DNA from: Pseudomonas entomophila | Lineage (GTDB): Bacteria > Pseudomonadota > Gammaproteobacteria > Pseudomonadales > Pseudomonadaceae | Reading direction: 5' to 3' | DNA: 64,000 nt | Assembly: GCF_018417595.1 (NCBI RefSeq) | Contig: NZ_CP070982.1 | Location: forward strand, 500,001 to 564,000 | Part shown: piece after piece, positions 1 to 9,270 of the stretch | Layout of the letters: each line of letters begins with the position of its first letter | Numbering within the stretch: the stretch's first letter is position 1 | Position numbers and translations under genes: made by a program | Notes under the pieces: generated by a model | Databases searched by the model: none | Told to the model about the DNA's origin: nothing | The model's input: the letters and a program-made list of their open reading frames with translations, nothing else

Positions 1-1317
<1,317 letters not shown>

Positions 1318-1456
1318 ATATAACACCCAAGCAATCTGCACACGAAGCAGATTGTGGTGGTGAAGACGATACGAACCGAAAGTTCGCAACGAATCACAAA
1401 GATCACATATCCGAATTCGCTGGAGTATCCATCTGGATCTTCTGGCAACAGAATTT

Positions 1457-1572
1457 CTTGACGACCATAGAGCATTGGAACCACCTGATCCCATCCCGAA
1501 CTCAGCAGTGAAACGATGCATCGCCGATGGTAGTGTGGGGTTTCCCCATGTGAGAGTAGGTCATCGTCAAGA
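1457..1572 (+). rRNA. rrf: 5S ribosomal RNA
   Basis: Conserved 5S core CCGAACTCAG...GTGAAACGATGCATCGCCGATGG is present. The ends pair: CTTGACGAC near 1457-1465 against GTCATCGTCAAG near 1560-1571. Length of about 116 nt fits. It lies about 140 nt after the 23S end; that spacer holds a perfect short hairpin (1332-1339 with 1347-1354) and no tRNA. Confidence 0.96.
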
Positions 1573-1581
1573 TTCATTTCG

Positions 1582-1620
1582 CAAAACCCCTATCTGCGCA
1601 GGCAGGTAGGGGTTTTGTCT
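1582..1620 (+). terminator. rRNA operon Rho-independent terminator
   Basis: A 16-bp stem with one G-T pair (1582-1597 with 1602-1617) and a 4-nt loop lies just after 5S. The descending arm ends in GGGGTTTTG, giving a short U tract. Confidence 0.9.
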
Positions 1621-1729
1621 TTGCGCCTCCGAAACAGCTTCCCCTTGTAGGAGCCCGATGGGCCCCTTTTCCTATGCAAGCCTACTACCCATAGCTATCA
1701 TGCCAGCCTTATTCAAAATCGAGACTGGC

Positions 1730-2689
1730 ATGCTGAAGTTGTTGAATCTCCTCAAGGATGGCCGGTTCCATTCTGGCGAGGCTCTGGGGGCTGCCCTCGG
1801 AGTGAGTCGTAGTGCCGTGTGGAAGCAGCTGCAGCACCTCGAGAGCGATCTGAACCTGACCGTTCACAAGGTTCGTGGGCGTGGCTATCAACTGGCTTCT
1901 CCGCTGAACTTGCTGGAAGAGCAGGCAATTGCCGACTTTTCGCAAGGGGAGCAGTGGCCGCTGTTCATACATCAGGATATCGACTCGACCAATGCAGAAG
2001 GGCTGCGGCTTGCCGCTGCCGGGCAAAGCGCCCCGTTCATGGTGCTGGCCGAGCGTCAGCGTGCCGGGCGCGGCCGTCGTGGTCGGCAGTGGGTCAGTCC
2101 ATTCGCAGAGAACCTCTATTACAGCGTGGTGCTGCGCGTTGAAGGTGGTATGCGCCAACTGGAAGGGTTGAGTCTGGTCGTAGGGTTGGCCGTCATGCGC
2201 ACACTGCAGGCCTTTGGGCTTCAGGATGTGGGGCTCAAGTGGCCCAATGATGTGTTGGCAGATGGCAGGAAAATCACTGGAATTCTGCTCGAGCTGGTGG
2301 GTGATCCTGCGGATGTCTGTCATGTCGTGCTGGGGATCGGTATCAATGTGAACATGCAGAGCAATGACCTGGTCGATCAGGCCTGGGCCTCGATGCGCAC
2401 GCAGACGGGTAAAGTGATTGATCGTAATCATCTGGTCGCTTTGCTCACTCAGCAGCTGCAGCACGAGCTGGCTCGTCATCGTCGGTATGGTTTTGCTGCA
2501 TTCCAGGAAGAGTGGGAGCAGGCGCACTTATGGCAGGGGCGGAAAGTTTCGCTCGTGGCGGGTAGTACCCGGATCGACGGGGTGGTGCTCGGAGTGGACG
2601 GTCAGGGCGGATTGCGCCTTGATGTCGATGGTGTGGAAAAGAGCTACAGCGGTGGTGAGCTCAGCCTGAGGTTGCGTGATGATTCTTGA
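1730..2689 (+). CDS. birA: BirA: biotin-protein ligase and biotin operon repressor
   Basis: Activates biotin with ATP and transfers it to a lysine of the acetyl-CoA carboxylase carrier protein; the N-terminal winged helix lets the family also act as a biotin-responsive repressor. From the chosen start the protein is 319 aa, normal for the full-length class. Seen: helix-turn-helix around residues 15-40, the biotinyl-AMP loop GRGRRG at 113-118, and the KWPND motif further on. An in-frame ATG exists 72 nt upstream, but the residues it adds do not resemble BirA, so the [11 protein letters not shown] start is preferred. It overlaps coaX by about 11 nt. Confidence 0.95.
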   Translation: MLKLLNLLKDGRFHSGEALGAALGVSRSAVWKQLQHLESDLNLTVHKVRGRGYQLASPLNLLEEQAIADFSQGEQWPLFIHQDIDSTNAEGLRLAAAGQSAPFMVLAERQRAGRGRRGRQWVSPFAENLYYSVVLRVEGGMRQLEGLSLVVGLAVMRTLQAFGLQDVGLKWPNDVLADGRKITGILLELVGDPADVCHVVLGIGINVNMQSNDLVDQAWASMRTQTGKVIDRNHLVALLTQQLQHELARHRRYGFAAFQEEWEQAHLWQGRKVSLVAGSTRIDGVVLGVDGQGGLRLDVDGVEKSYSGGELSLRLRDDS

Positions 2690-3428
2690 GCTCGACTGTG
2701 GAAACAGCTTCATAAAGTGGCGTGTCATCCATGCTGCGGATGCCGCTATTGCCGGAGGCGGCGTCGTCGACTCCGATCAGGCGCTACTGGCAGCTGTTGC
2801 TGCGTTGCCGGCGTTGCGTCTTGCCGGTTGCCGAATGGTCAGTGTCCGCAGTGAGGAGGAGACATCTTCCTTGCGCGGATTGCTCCAGGGGGCTTTCGCA
2901 GTAGAGGTGTGCGTGGCGCAGCCGGCAAAGGAAATGGCCGGCGTCCGTAACGGCTATGAGGATTACCAGCGTCTGGGGATGGACCGTTGGCTTGGTGCTT
3001 TGGGGGCCTATCATCTGGCGAAAGGTGCTTGCCTGGTCATCGACTTCGGAACTGCGGCCAAGGCCGACTTCGTTGCTGCTGATGGTGAGCACTTGGGAGG
3101 ATACATCTGCCCTGGCATGCCATTGATGCGCAGCCAGTTGCGTACTCACACCCGCCGTATTCGCTATGACGATGCTTCCGCCGAGCGCGCGCTGAACAGC
3201 CTTGAGCCAGGCCGCTCGACGGTCGAGGCGGTAGAGCGTGGTTGTGTGTTGATGCTCCAGGGCTTTGCCCGTACACAGATGGAGCAAGCAGGTGCGCTTC
3301 TGGGGGAGGGCTTCACTGTCTTCCTGACGGGAGGTGATGCGCCTTTGGTGCGCGAGGCTGTGCCCGAGGCGCGAATTGTCCCGGACCTGGTATTTGTCGG
3401 CTTGGCCATCGCCTGCCCGTTGAGTTGA
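2679..3428 (+). CDS. coaX: CoaX: type III pantothenate kinase
   Basis: Catalyses the first step of coenzyme A synthesis, pantothenate plus ATP to 4'-phosphopantothenate, in the cytoplasm. The 249-aa protein shows the type III signatures: N-terminal LDCGNS phosphate-binding loop (residues 5-10), GMDRW near 100-104 and DFGTA near 122-126. Type III enzymes need a monovalent cation and are insensitive to CoA feedback (family knowledge). The ATG at 2679 is directly preceded in frame by a GTG at 2676, so the start is uncertain by one codon. It overlaps the end of birA, indicating co-transcription and probable translational coupling. Confidence 0.94.
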   Translation: MILELDCGNSFIKWRVIHAADAAIAGGGVVDSDQALLAAVAALPALRLAGCRMVSVRSEEETSSLRGLLQGAFAVEVCVAQPAKEMAGVRNGYEDYQRLGMDRWLGALGAYHLAKGACLVIDFGTAAKADFVAADGEHLGGYICPGMPLMRSQLRTHTRRIRYDDASAERALNSLEPGRSTVEAVERGCVLMLQGFARTQMEQAGALLGEGFTVFLTGGDAPLVREAVPEARIVPDLVFVGLAIACPLS

Positions 3429-3435
3429 GGTGACT

Positions 3436-3861
3436 ATGCGCTGGTTGTTTCTGCTGTTGGTCGTGTTGAACGTCTTTTATTACGTCTGGCATCAGCAGGA
3501 AGCTCCTTTGAAGGCCAAGGAGGTCGCCCCACTGTCTTTGTACAAGGGTTCCCAGCAGGAGATACGCCTGCTGCGTGAGACCGGTGCCGCGGCGCCGGCC
3601 CGACGTCGCGATGAGTGCCTGGTCGTGGGGGGGGTGTCGGCCCGTGAGCAACTGGATATGCTGCGCCAACGTTTGTTGAGCCTGGATATTTCCGCGCAGC
3701 CGCTTGCTGGCCAGCTGCCGGGTGCCGAAGGTTTCTGGCTCAAAGTAGCGCCGGAGAGCGAGCGTTTGCTGGACCAGGCTGTACTGGCGACTCTTTCCAA
3801 GGATTTCAAAGACTTAAAACACAAAATTATTTTGTGCGAGGGTATTGCAACTGCTGAATAG
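3436..3861 (+). CDS. Small membrane-anchored SPOR-like protein
   Basis: The 141-aa product starts with a hydrophobic stretch (about residues 3-18, MRWLFLLLVV...) that looks like a single inner-membrane anchor. After a short polar linker the C-terminal 75 residues resemble a SPOR domain, a fold that binds denuded peptidoglycan. The match is by overall pattern (CLVVGGVSAREQ, GFWLKVAP), so the domain call is moderate. A GTG at 3430 in the same frame is an alternative start. It follows coaX by a few bases, and this birA-coaX-SPOR order is one I recall from other pseudomonads. A role at the septum would be inference only. Confidence 0.75.
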   Translation: MRWLFLLLVVLNVFYYVWHQQEAPLKAKEVAPLSLYKGSQQEIRLLRETGAAAPARRRDECLVVGGVSAREQLDMLRQRLLSLDISAQPLAGQLPGAEGFWLKVAPESERLLDQAVLATLSKDFKDLKHKIILCEGIATAE

Positions 3862-3972
3862 CTTGATAGAATGGCGCCCGCTTCACAGGGAACACCACTG
3901 AGGTGGTAGAGCTGGAAGCGGTGTCAAAGTAGCTAAGCTTCAGATTTGATTGAAAAAATTTGAAAAAAAAGC

Positions 3973-4001
3973 TTGACACTGAGGCGGCAGACAAATAGAA
4001 T
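3973..4001 (+). promoter_or_regulatory. Sigma70-type promoter for the tRNA-Tyr/Gly/Thr-tuf unit
   Basis: Perfect -35 TTGACA (3973-3978), 17-nt spacer, then -10 TAGAAT (3996-4001), 14 nt before the tRNA-Tyr gene. The bases just upstream (about 3945-3970) carry A tracts that look like an UP element. A second, weaker candidate (TTGCAA 3845-3850, 16 nt, TAGAAT 3867-3872) lies at the end of the preceding gene. Confidence 0.85.
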
Positions 4002-4014
4002 GCCGGCCACATCT

Positions 4015-4098
4015 GGAGGGATTCCCGAGCGGTCAAAGGGGACGGACTGTAAATCCGTTGCGAGAGCTTCGAAGGTTCGAATCCTTCTCCCTCCACCA
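4015..4098 (+). tRNA. tRNA-Tyr (anticodon GTA)
   Basis: An 84-nt class II tRNA with a long variable arm. The acceptor stem GGAGGGA pairs with TCCCTCC, the CCA end is encoded, GTTCGAATCC is the T-loop and the anticodon GTA is at 4049-4051. Confidence 0.96.
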
Positions 4099-4122
4099 GT
4101 TTTAGCGAGAGCCGCAAGCTCC

Positions 4123-4196
<74 letters not shown>

Positions 4197-4224
4197 AGTT
4201 TGCAGTTATTGCGCAAGGTGTTTC

Positions 4225-4300
4225 GCTCTTGTAGCTCAGTTGGTAGAGCACACCCTTGGTAAGGGTGAGGTCAGCGGTTCAAGTCCGCTCAAGAGCTCCA
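4225..4300 (+). tRNA. tRNA-Thr (anticodon GGT)
   Basis: A 76-nt cloverleaf: acceptor GCTCTTG pairs with CAAGAGC, CCA is encoded, and anticodon GGT is at 4258-4260. The Tyr-Gly-Thr-tuf order is the same as in the E. coli tufB operon. Confidence 0.96.
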
Positions 4301-4307
4301 TATAAAC

Positions 4308-4340
4308 AAGGCAGATATGAAAATATCTGCCTTTGTTTTA
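4308..4340 (+). terminator. GNRA-loop hairpin between tRNA-Thr and tuf (attenuator or processing stem)
   Basis: A perfect 11-bp stem (4308-4318 with 4323-4333) closes a GAAA tetraloop and is followed by TGTTTTAT. It has the shape of a Rho-independent terminator inside the tRNA-tuf transcript. It may only partly terminate or may mark the 3' processing boundary; the function is inferred. Confidence 0.55.
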
Positions 4341-4379
4341 TCAGCGGTATACCTATTTCTTCTGCGGAGGATTGTATCG

Positions 4380-5573
4380 ATGGCTAAGGAAAAGTTTGAT
4401 CGTTCCCTACCACACGTCAACGTCGGCACCATCGGCCACGTCGACCACGGTAAGACCACTCTGACTGCAGCGCTGACTCGCGTCTGCTCCGAAGTTTTCG
4501 GTTCGGCCGTCGTTGAGTTCGACAAGATCGACTCGGCTCCAGAAGAAAAAGCGCGCGGTATCACCATCAACACCGCTCACGTCGAGTACAACTCGAATAT
4601 TCGTCACTACGCTCACGTTGACTGCCCAGGTCACGCTGACTACGTGAAGAACATGATCACCGGTGCTGCCCAGATGGACGGCGCGATCCTGGTTTGCTCG
4701 GCCGCCGATGGTCCGATGCCACAAACCCGTGAGCACATCCTGCTGTCCCGTCAGGTTGGTGTTCCGTACATCGTGGTCTTCCTGAACAAGGCTGACCTGG
4801 TAGACGACGCTGAGCTGCTGGAACTGGTCGAGATGGAAGTTCGCGACCTGCTGTCCACCTACGACTTCCCAGGCGACGACACTCCGATCATCATCGGTTC
4901 GGCTCGTATGGCCCTGGAAGGCAAAGACGACAACGAAATGGGCACTACCGCTGTCAAGAAGCTGGTAGAAACTCTGGATGCCTACATTCCTGAGCCAGTT
5001 CGTGCCATCGACCAGCCGTTCCTGATGCCGATCGAAGACGTATTCTCGATCTCGGGTCGTGGTACCGTTGTTACCGGCCGTATCGAGCGTGGTATCGTCC
5101 GCGTTCAAGATCCGCTGGAAATCGTTGGTCTGCGTGACACCACCACCACCACCTGCACCGGCGTTGAGATGTTCCGCAAGCTGCTGGACGAAGGTCGTGC
5201 TGGCGAGAACTGCGGCGTCCTGCTGCGTGGTACCAAGCGTGACGACGTTGAGCGTGGCCAGGTTCTGGTCAAGCCAGGTTCGGTCAAGCCGCACACCAAG
5301 TTCACCGCAGAAGTCTACGTCCTGTCGAAGGAAGAAGGCGGCCGTCACACTCCGTTCTTCAAAGGCTACCGTCCTCAGTTCTACTTCCGTACCACTGACG
5401 TGACCGGTAACTGCGAACTGCCGGAAGGCGTTGAGATGGTAATGCCAGGTGACAACATTCAGATGACTGTCACCCTGATCAAGACCATCGCAATGGAAGA
5501 CGGTCTGCGCTTCGCCATCCGTGAAGGCGGTCGTACCGTCGGCGCCGGCGTCGTAGCAAAAATTATTGAATAA
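4380..5573 (+). CDS. tufB: Elongation factor Tu, first copy
   Basis: GTPase that delivers aminoacyl-tRNA to the ribosomal A site. The 397-aa protein carries G1 GHVDHGKT (19-26), G3 DCPGH (81-85) and G4 NKAD (136-139), followed by the two beta-barrel domains. The protein is identical to the second copy at 20974-22167. The start at ATGGCTAAGG has a GCGGAGG ribosome-binding site about 10 nt upstream; an upstream in-frame ATG at 4317 lies in the hairpin region and is rejected. It is read from the tRNA promoter, so expression is tied to the three upstream tRNAs. Confidence 0.97.
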
Positions 5574-5577
5574 GTAG

Positions 5578-5605
5578 TTGATTTAAATGATCAGGCCGGT
5601 ATAAT
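5578..5605 (+). promoter_or_regulatory. Promoter for tRNA-Trp-secE-nusG, -10 box in a hairpin loop
   Basis: TTGATT (5578-5583), 16-nt spacer and a perfect TATAAT (5600-5605). The -10 lies in the 8-nt loop of a perfect 10-bp inverted repeat (5590-5599 with 5608-5617). The distance to the tRNA start at 5628 is consistent with a short 5' leader. Confidence 0.75.
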
Positions 5606-5627
5606 GGCCGGCCTGATACAGCGTTAT

Positions 5628-5703
5628 AGGTCAGTAGCTCAATTGGCAGAGCGACGGTCTCCAAAACCGTAGGTTGGGGGTTCGATTCCCTCCTGACCTG
5701 CCA
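5628..5703 (+). tRNA. tRNA-Trp (anticodon CCA)
   Basis: A 76-nt cloverleaf: acceptor AGGTCAG pairs with CTGACCT, CCA is encoded, and the anticodon CCA is at 5661-5663. It lies between tuf and secE, as in many gammaproteobacteria. Confidence 0.96.
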
Positions 5704-5747
5704 TTCACCTCGGTGTGATTGGCTTTCTTCTCACAGGATCCTCCTCG

Positions 5748-6116
5748 ATGACTCCCAAAACTGAAGCCCAAGAATCGCGTTTTGATCTGTTCAAGTGGCT
5801 CGCTGTTGTTGCATTGGTAGTCGTAGGCGTTGTGGGTAATCAGTATTACTCCGCCTCTCCGATCCTGTATCGCGTACTCGTCCTGCTCGCCCTGGCTGCA
5901 GTCGCTGGCTTCGTTGCCTTGCAGACCGCCAAAGGCAAGTCGTTCTTTGCGCTGGCGAAGGAAGCTCGTACCGAGATCCGTAAAGTCGTGTGGCCAACTC
6001 GCCAAGAAACCACTCAGACCACGCTGATTGTCGTGGCTGTAGTCCTGGTTATGGCGCTGCTGCTGTGGGGGCTCGATTCCCTGCTCGGCTGGTTGGTCTC
6101 CTTGATCGTTGGCTAA
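5748..6116 (+). CDS. secE: SecE: preprotein translocase subunit
   Basis: Clamps SecY in the SecYEG channel of the inner membrane. The 122-aa protein has three hydrophobic segments (about residues 16-33, 40-58 and 92-118), the E. coli-type three-TM form. The conserved cytoplasmic amphipathic region EARTEIRKVVWPTRQET lies before the last segment and is the family signature. The start at MTPKTEAQE is chosen over an ATG 33 nt upstream because it matches the usual SecE N-terminus. nusG follows after 9 nt. Confidence 0.95.
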   Translation: MTPKTEAQESRFDLFKWLAVVALVVVGVVGNQYYSASPILYRVLVLLALAAVAGFVALQTAKGKSFFALAKEARTEIRKVVWPTRQETTQTTLIVVAVVLVMALLLWGLDSLLGWLVSLIVG

Positions 6117-6125
6117 GGGTGTCTC

Positions 6126-6659
6126 GTGGCTAAGCGTTGGTATGTTGTTCATGCTTACTCGGGTTACGAGAAGCATGTCATGCGCTCCCTGATCGAGCGT
6201 GTCAAGCTGGCTGGCATGGAAGACGAGTTCGGCGAGATCCTGGTCCCGACCGAAGAAGTCGTCGAAATGCGCAATGGCCAGAAGCGCAAGAGCGAGCGTA
6301 AATTCTTCCCTGGCTATGTATTGGTCCAGATGGAAATGAACGAAGGGACTTGGCACCTTGTCAAGGATACCCCTCGGGTCATGGGTTTCATTGGTGGTAC
6401 CGCAGACAAGCCTGCGCCTATCACCGATAAAGAAGCTGAGGCCATCCTGCGTCGCGTAGCCGACGGCAGTGACAAGCCGAAGCCGAAGACGCTGTTCGAG
6501 CCGGGTGAAGTGGTTCGCGTCATTGACGGTCCCTTCGCTGACTTCAACGGTAGCGTCGAAGAAGTTAACTACGAAAAGAGCCGCCTGCAGGTCGCAGTGC
6601 TCATTTTCGGTCGCTCTACTCCGGTGGAGCTCGAGTTCAGCCAGGTCGAGAAGGTCTAG
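6126..6659 (+). CDS. nusG: NusG: transcription elongation and termination factor
   Basis: Binds RNA polymerase through its NGN domain, suppresses pausing, and links to Rho or to ribosomal S10 through the C-terminal KOW domain. The 177-aa protein shows [16 protein letters not shown] at the start, the NGN core [12 protein letters not shown], and the KOW segment [18 protein letters not shown] near residues 122-139. The start codon is GTG. It shares a transcript with secE and is followed by a strong terminator. Confidence 0.97.
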   Translation: MAKRWYVVHAYSGYEKHVMRSLIERVKLAGMEDEFGEILVPTEEVVEMRNGQKRKSERKFFPGYVLVQMEMNEGTWHLVKDTPRVMGFIGGTADKPAPITDKEAEAILRRVADGSDKPKPKTLFEPGEVVRVIDGPFADFNGSVEEVNYEKSRLQVAVLIFGRSTPVELEFSQVEKV

Positions 6660-6677
6660 CGGAACGCAGCATCCCAT

Positions 6678-6710
6678 ACCCCGCAGCCCTATGTGCTGCG
6701 GGGTTTTGTC
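6678..6710 (+). terminator. Terminator after nusG
   Basis: A perfect 10-bp GC-rich stem (6678-6687 with 6695-6704) with a 7-nt loop, followed by TTTTGTC. Confidence 0.88.
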
Positions 6711-6778
6711 GTCACTGGGATAAAACGCAAGTCATCCGGGGAGCCATCTGGCGTTCGTACCCGATTTTGGAGTAGCTC

Positions 6779-7210
6779 ATGGCTAAGAAGATTCAGGCTT
6801 ACATCAAGCTGCAAGTAAAGGCCGGCCAGGCCAACCCAAGCCCACCCGTTGGTCCAGCACTGGGTCAACACGGTGTGAACATCATGGAATTCTGCAAGGC
6901 CTTCAACGCCCGTACTCAGGGTCAAGAGCCAGGTCTGCCGACTCCAGTGATCATCACTGTCTACAGTGACCGTAGCTTCACCTTCGAAACCAAGAGCACC
7001 CCTGCCTCGGTTCTGCTGAAGAAAGCTGCTGGTCTGACCAGCGGTTCGGCTCGCCCGAACACCGTCAAGGTCGGTACCGTTACCCGTGCTCAGCTGGAAG
7101 ATATCGCCAAGGCTAAGCAGGCTGACCTGACCGCCGCTGACCTGGACGCAGCTGTACGCACCATCGCTGGCTCTGCCCGCAGCATGGGCCTGAACGTGGA
7201 GGGTGTGTAA
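6779..7210 (+). CDS. rplK: 50S ribosomal protein L11
   Basis: Forms the GTPase-associated centre with 23S rRNA and is needed for release-factor and stringent-response (RelA) signalling. The 143-aa protein has the N-terminal proline-rich [17 protein letters not shown] motif and the C-terminal rRNA-binding domain ending [26 protein letters not shown] precedes the ATG. The stop codon and the rplA ATG share one base (TAATG), so L11 and L1 are translationally coupled. Confidence 0.97.
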   Translation: MAKKIQAYIKLQVKAGQANPSPPVGPALGQHGVNIMEFCKAFNARTQGQEPGLPTPVIITVYSDRSFTFETKSTPASVLLKKAAGLTSGSARPNTVKVGTVTRAQLEDIAKAKQADLTAADLDAAVRTIAGSARSMGLNVEGV

Positions 7211-7905
7211 TGGCTAAGCTGACCAAGCGTCAAAAGGCAATCGCCGAGAAAATCGAAGCAGGCAAGGCCTACAACTTCGAAGAAGCTGCAACCCTGCTGG
7301 CTTCGCTGCCGACTGCCAAGTTCGTAGAATCCTACGACATCGCCGTTAACCTCGGTGTTGACCCGCGTAAATCCGACCAGGTCGTTCGTAGCGCTACCGT
7401 GCTGCCACACGGCACTGGCAAGACCGTACGTGTTGCCGTCTTCACCCAGGGTCCAGCTGCTGAGGCCGCTCTGGCTGCCGGCGCTGACCGTGTAGGTATG
7501 GACGATCTGGCTGCCGAAATGAAAGGCGGCGACCTGAACTATGACGTCGTCATCGCATCGCCTGATGCCATGCGCGTTGTAGGTCAGCTGGGTCAGGTTC
7601 TGGGTCCTCGCGGCCTGATGCCTAACCCGAAAGTCGGTACCGTTACTCCAGACGTAGCCACTGCCGTGAAGAACGCCAAGGCTGGTCAGGTTCGCTACCG
7701 TACCGACAAGAACGGTATCATCCACACCTCCGTTGGCAAGGTTGGCTTCGAAGCCGGCAAGCTGAAGGAAAACGTTGAAGCCCTGATCGCTGATCTGAAG
7801 CGTATCAAGCCAGCTTCCTCGAAAGGTATCTACGTCAAGCGCGTTACCCTGAGCACCACCATGGGCCCAGGTCTGATCATCGATCAGAGCTCGCTGAACG
7901 TGTAA
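7210..7905 (+). CDS. rplA: 50S ribosomal protein L1
   Basis: Binds helices 76-78 of 23S rRNA to form the mobile L1 stalk that guides deacylated tRNA out; the family also represses its own operon by binding mRNA near the rplK start. The 231-aa protein carries the L1 signature [16 protein letters not shown] near residues 130-146. Normal length for the family. Confidence 0.97.
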   Translation: MAKLTKRQKAIAEKIEAGKAYNFEEAATLLASLPTAKFVESYDIAVNLGVDPRKSDQVVRSATVLPHGTGKTVRVAVFTQGPAAEAALAAGADRVGMDDLAAEMKGGDLNYDVVIASPDAMRVVGQLGQVLGPRGLMPNPKVGTVTPDVATAVKNAKAGQVRYRTDKNGIIHTSVGKVGFEAGKLKENVEALIADLKRIKPASSKGIYVKRVTLSTTMGPGLIIDQSSLNV

Positions 7906-8104
7906 TGCTCGGCCGGTGCGACCTGGTCGCACCGGCTGCTGAAAATTGGGGTCCCTGCCTGGCGGGGGCTATCCAAGACCGTAGGCGGCGCAAGCCTTAA
8001 ACCTCAAGCCTACGCAGATGGTGCTCCCGATTCGTTCGCGAATCAGACACCAAAACGACATCCGGCTCCGGCCAGATGAAACGGTAGAAACCAGGAGTAA
8101 ACCC
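7906..8104 (+). promoter_or_regulatory. Leader between rplA and rplJ (L10-type autoregulatory mRNA region)
   Basis: A 199-nt gap rich in inverted repeats: a strong GC stem at 7913-7923 with 7925-7935 right after rplA, CGTAGGC (7980-7986) with GCCTACG (8008-8014), and GATTCG...CGAATC near 8030-8045. In E. coli this mRNA region binds the L10-L12 complex to repress rplJL. Assignment to that class is from position and structure, not a model search. Confidence 0.6.
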
Positions 8105-8605
8105 GTGGCAATTAAACTCGAAGACAAGAAGGCCATCGTCGCTGAAGTCAACGAGGCTGCCAAAGTCGCTCTGTCCGCTGTCGTGGCCGATGCCCGTGGT
8201 GTGACTGTAGGCGCAATGACCGGACTCCGTAAAGAGGCCCGCGAAGCTGGCGTTTACGTACGTGTCGTACGTAACACCCTGCTCAAGCGCGCTGTTGAAG
8301 GCACCGAATTCTCGATCCTCAACGACGCGTTCAAAGGCCCGACCCTGATTGCTTTCTCCAACGAACACCCGGGCGCTGCTGCTCGTCTGTTCAAAGAGTT
8401 CGCCAAGGGTCAGGACAAGTTCGAGATCAAGGCAGCTGCGTTTGACGGCAAGTTCCTTGCCGCTAACCAGATCGACGTGCTGGCAACCCTGCCAACTCGC
8501 GACGAGGCTATCGCACAGCTGATGAGCGTAATCCAAGGTGCAACCAGCAAGCTGGCTCGCACTCTGGCAGCTCTGCGCGACCAGAAAGAAGCTGCTGCTG
8601 CCTAA
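8105..8605 (+). CDS. rplJ: 50S ribosomal protein L10
   Basis: Base of the ribosomal stalk; its C-terminal helix binds dimers of L7/L12 and its N-terminal domain binds 23S rRNA. The 166-aa product from GTG at 8105 begins [19 protein letters not shown], the usual L10 N-terminus, with CCAGGAG about 9 nt before it. A longer in-frame reading from 8018 runs through the leader and is rejected. Contains [21 protein letters not shown] and the C-terminal stalk helix. Confidence 0.95.
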   Translation: MAIKLEDKKAIVAEVNEAAKVALSAVVADARGVTVGAMTGLRKEAREAGVYVRVVRNTLLKRAVEGTEFSILNDAFKGPTLIAFSNEHPGAAARLFKEFAKGQDKFEIKAAAFDGKFLAANQIDVLATLPTRDEAIAQLMSVIQGATSKLARTLAALRDQKEAAAA

Positions 8606-8683
8606 GGCACGCGCAACCCTTTCAAAATCATATGTTTAATTTGATGGCTGCGTAGGCTGTCACCCCAATACAGGATTTAAGTC

Positions 8684-9052
8684 ATGTCTCTGACTAACGA
8701 GCAAATCATCGAAGCAATCGGCCAGAAAACCGTTCTGGAAATTGTTGAGCTGATCAAAGCGATGGAAGAAACCTTCGGCGTTACCGCTGCTGCCGCTGTT
8801 GCCGCTGGCCCAGCTGTTGCCGCTGCTGCTGCTGAAGAGCAAACCGAGTTCAACGTCGTTCTGACCGAAGCTGGCGACAAGAAGGTCAACGTGATCAAGG
8901 CAGTTCGTGAACTGACCGGTCTGGGCCTGAAAGAAGCCAAAGAGAAAGTCGACGGCGCTCCTCAGGTTATCGCTGAAGGCGTTTCGAAAGAAGCCGCTGA
9001 AGACGCGAAGAAGAAGCTGGAAGAAGCAGGCGCTAAAGTCGAGCTGAAGTAA
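8684..9052 (+). CDS. rplL: 50S ribosomal protein L7/L12
   Basis: Multi-copy stalk protein that recruits and stimulates the translational GTPases. The 122-aa protein has the N-terminal dimerisation helices, an Ala/Val-rich hinge (about residues 33-48), and the C-terminal domain with [20 protein letters not shown]. It is 78 nt after rplJ, with an attenuating hairpin downstream before rpoB. Confidence 0.97.
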   Translation: MSLTNEQIIEAIGQKTVLEIVELIKAMEETFGVTAAAAVAAGPAVAAAAAEEQTEFNVVLTEAGDKKVNVIKAVRELTGLGLKEAKEKVDGAPQVIAEGVSKEAAEDAKKKLEEAGAKVELK

Positions 9053-9097
9053 TTTCGACTTTGCGACTCCAGTCCGAGCGTTAAGCGAAGGGCTGAT

Positions 9098-9126
9098 GGC
9101 TGGTGGCTTATGCCACCGGCCTTTTT
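9098..9126 (+). terminator. Partial terminator between rplL and rpoB
   Basis: A 10-bp stem with one T-G pair (9098-9107 with 9112-9121) and a TTAT loop is followed by TTTTT. It fits the attenuator that in E. coli reduces rpoBC transcription relative to rplJL; no new promoter is obvious before rpoB, so some read-through is expected. Confidence 0.8.
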
Positions 9127-9270
9127 CCGTTATTGGTGGCCGATCAGGTCGGCCCCGATAACGAGCGGCAACCACCAAGACGGTGGCGCAAACCAAGGGG
9201 TTTGCACGATTTTCTGGCTGCTCCCGCCGGGAGATGCCAAACAAGCAGGTGACCAAGCTGGGGAATGCTG

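Noticed and set aside
8018..8104. Longer rplJ reading from an upstream ATG
   Set aside because: The added residues come from the structured leader and are absent from L10 proteins; the GTG at 8105 has a good ribosome-binding site.
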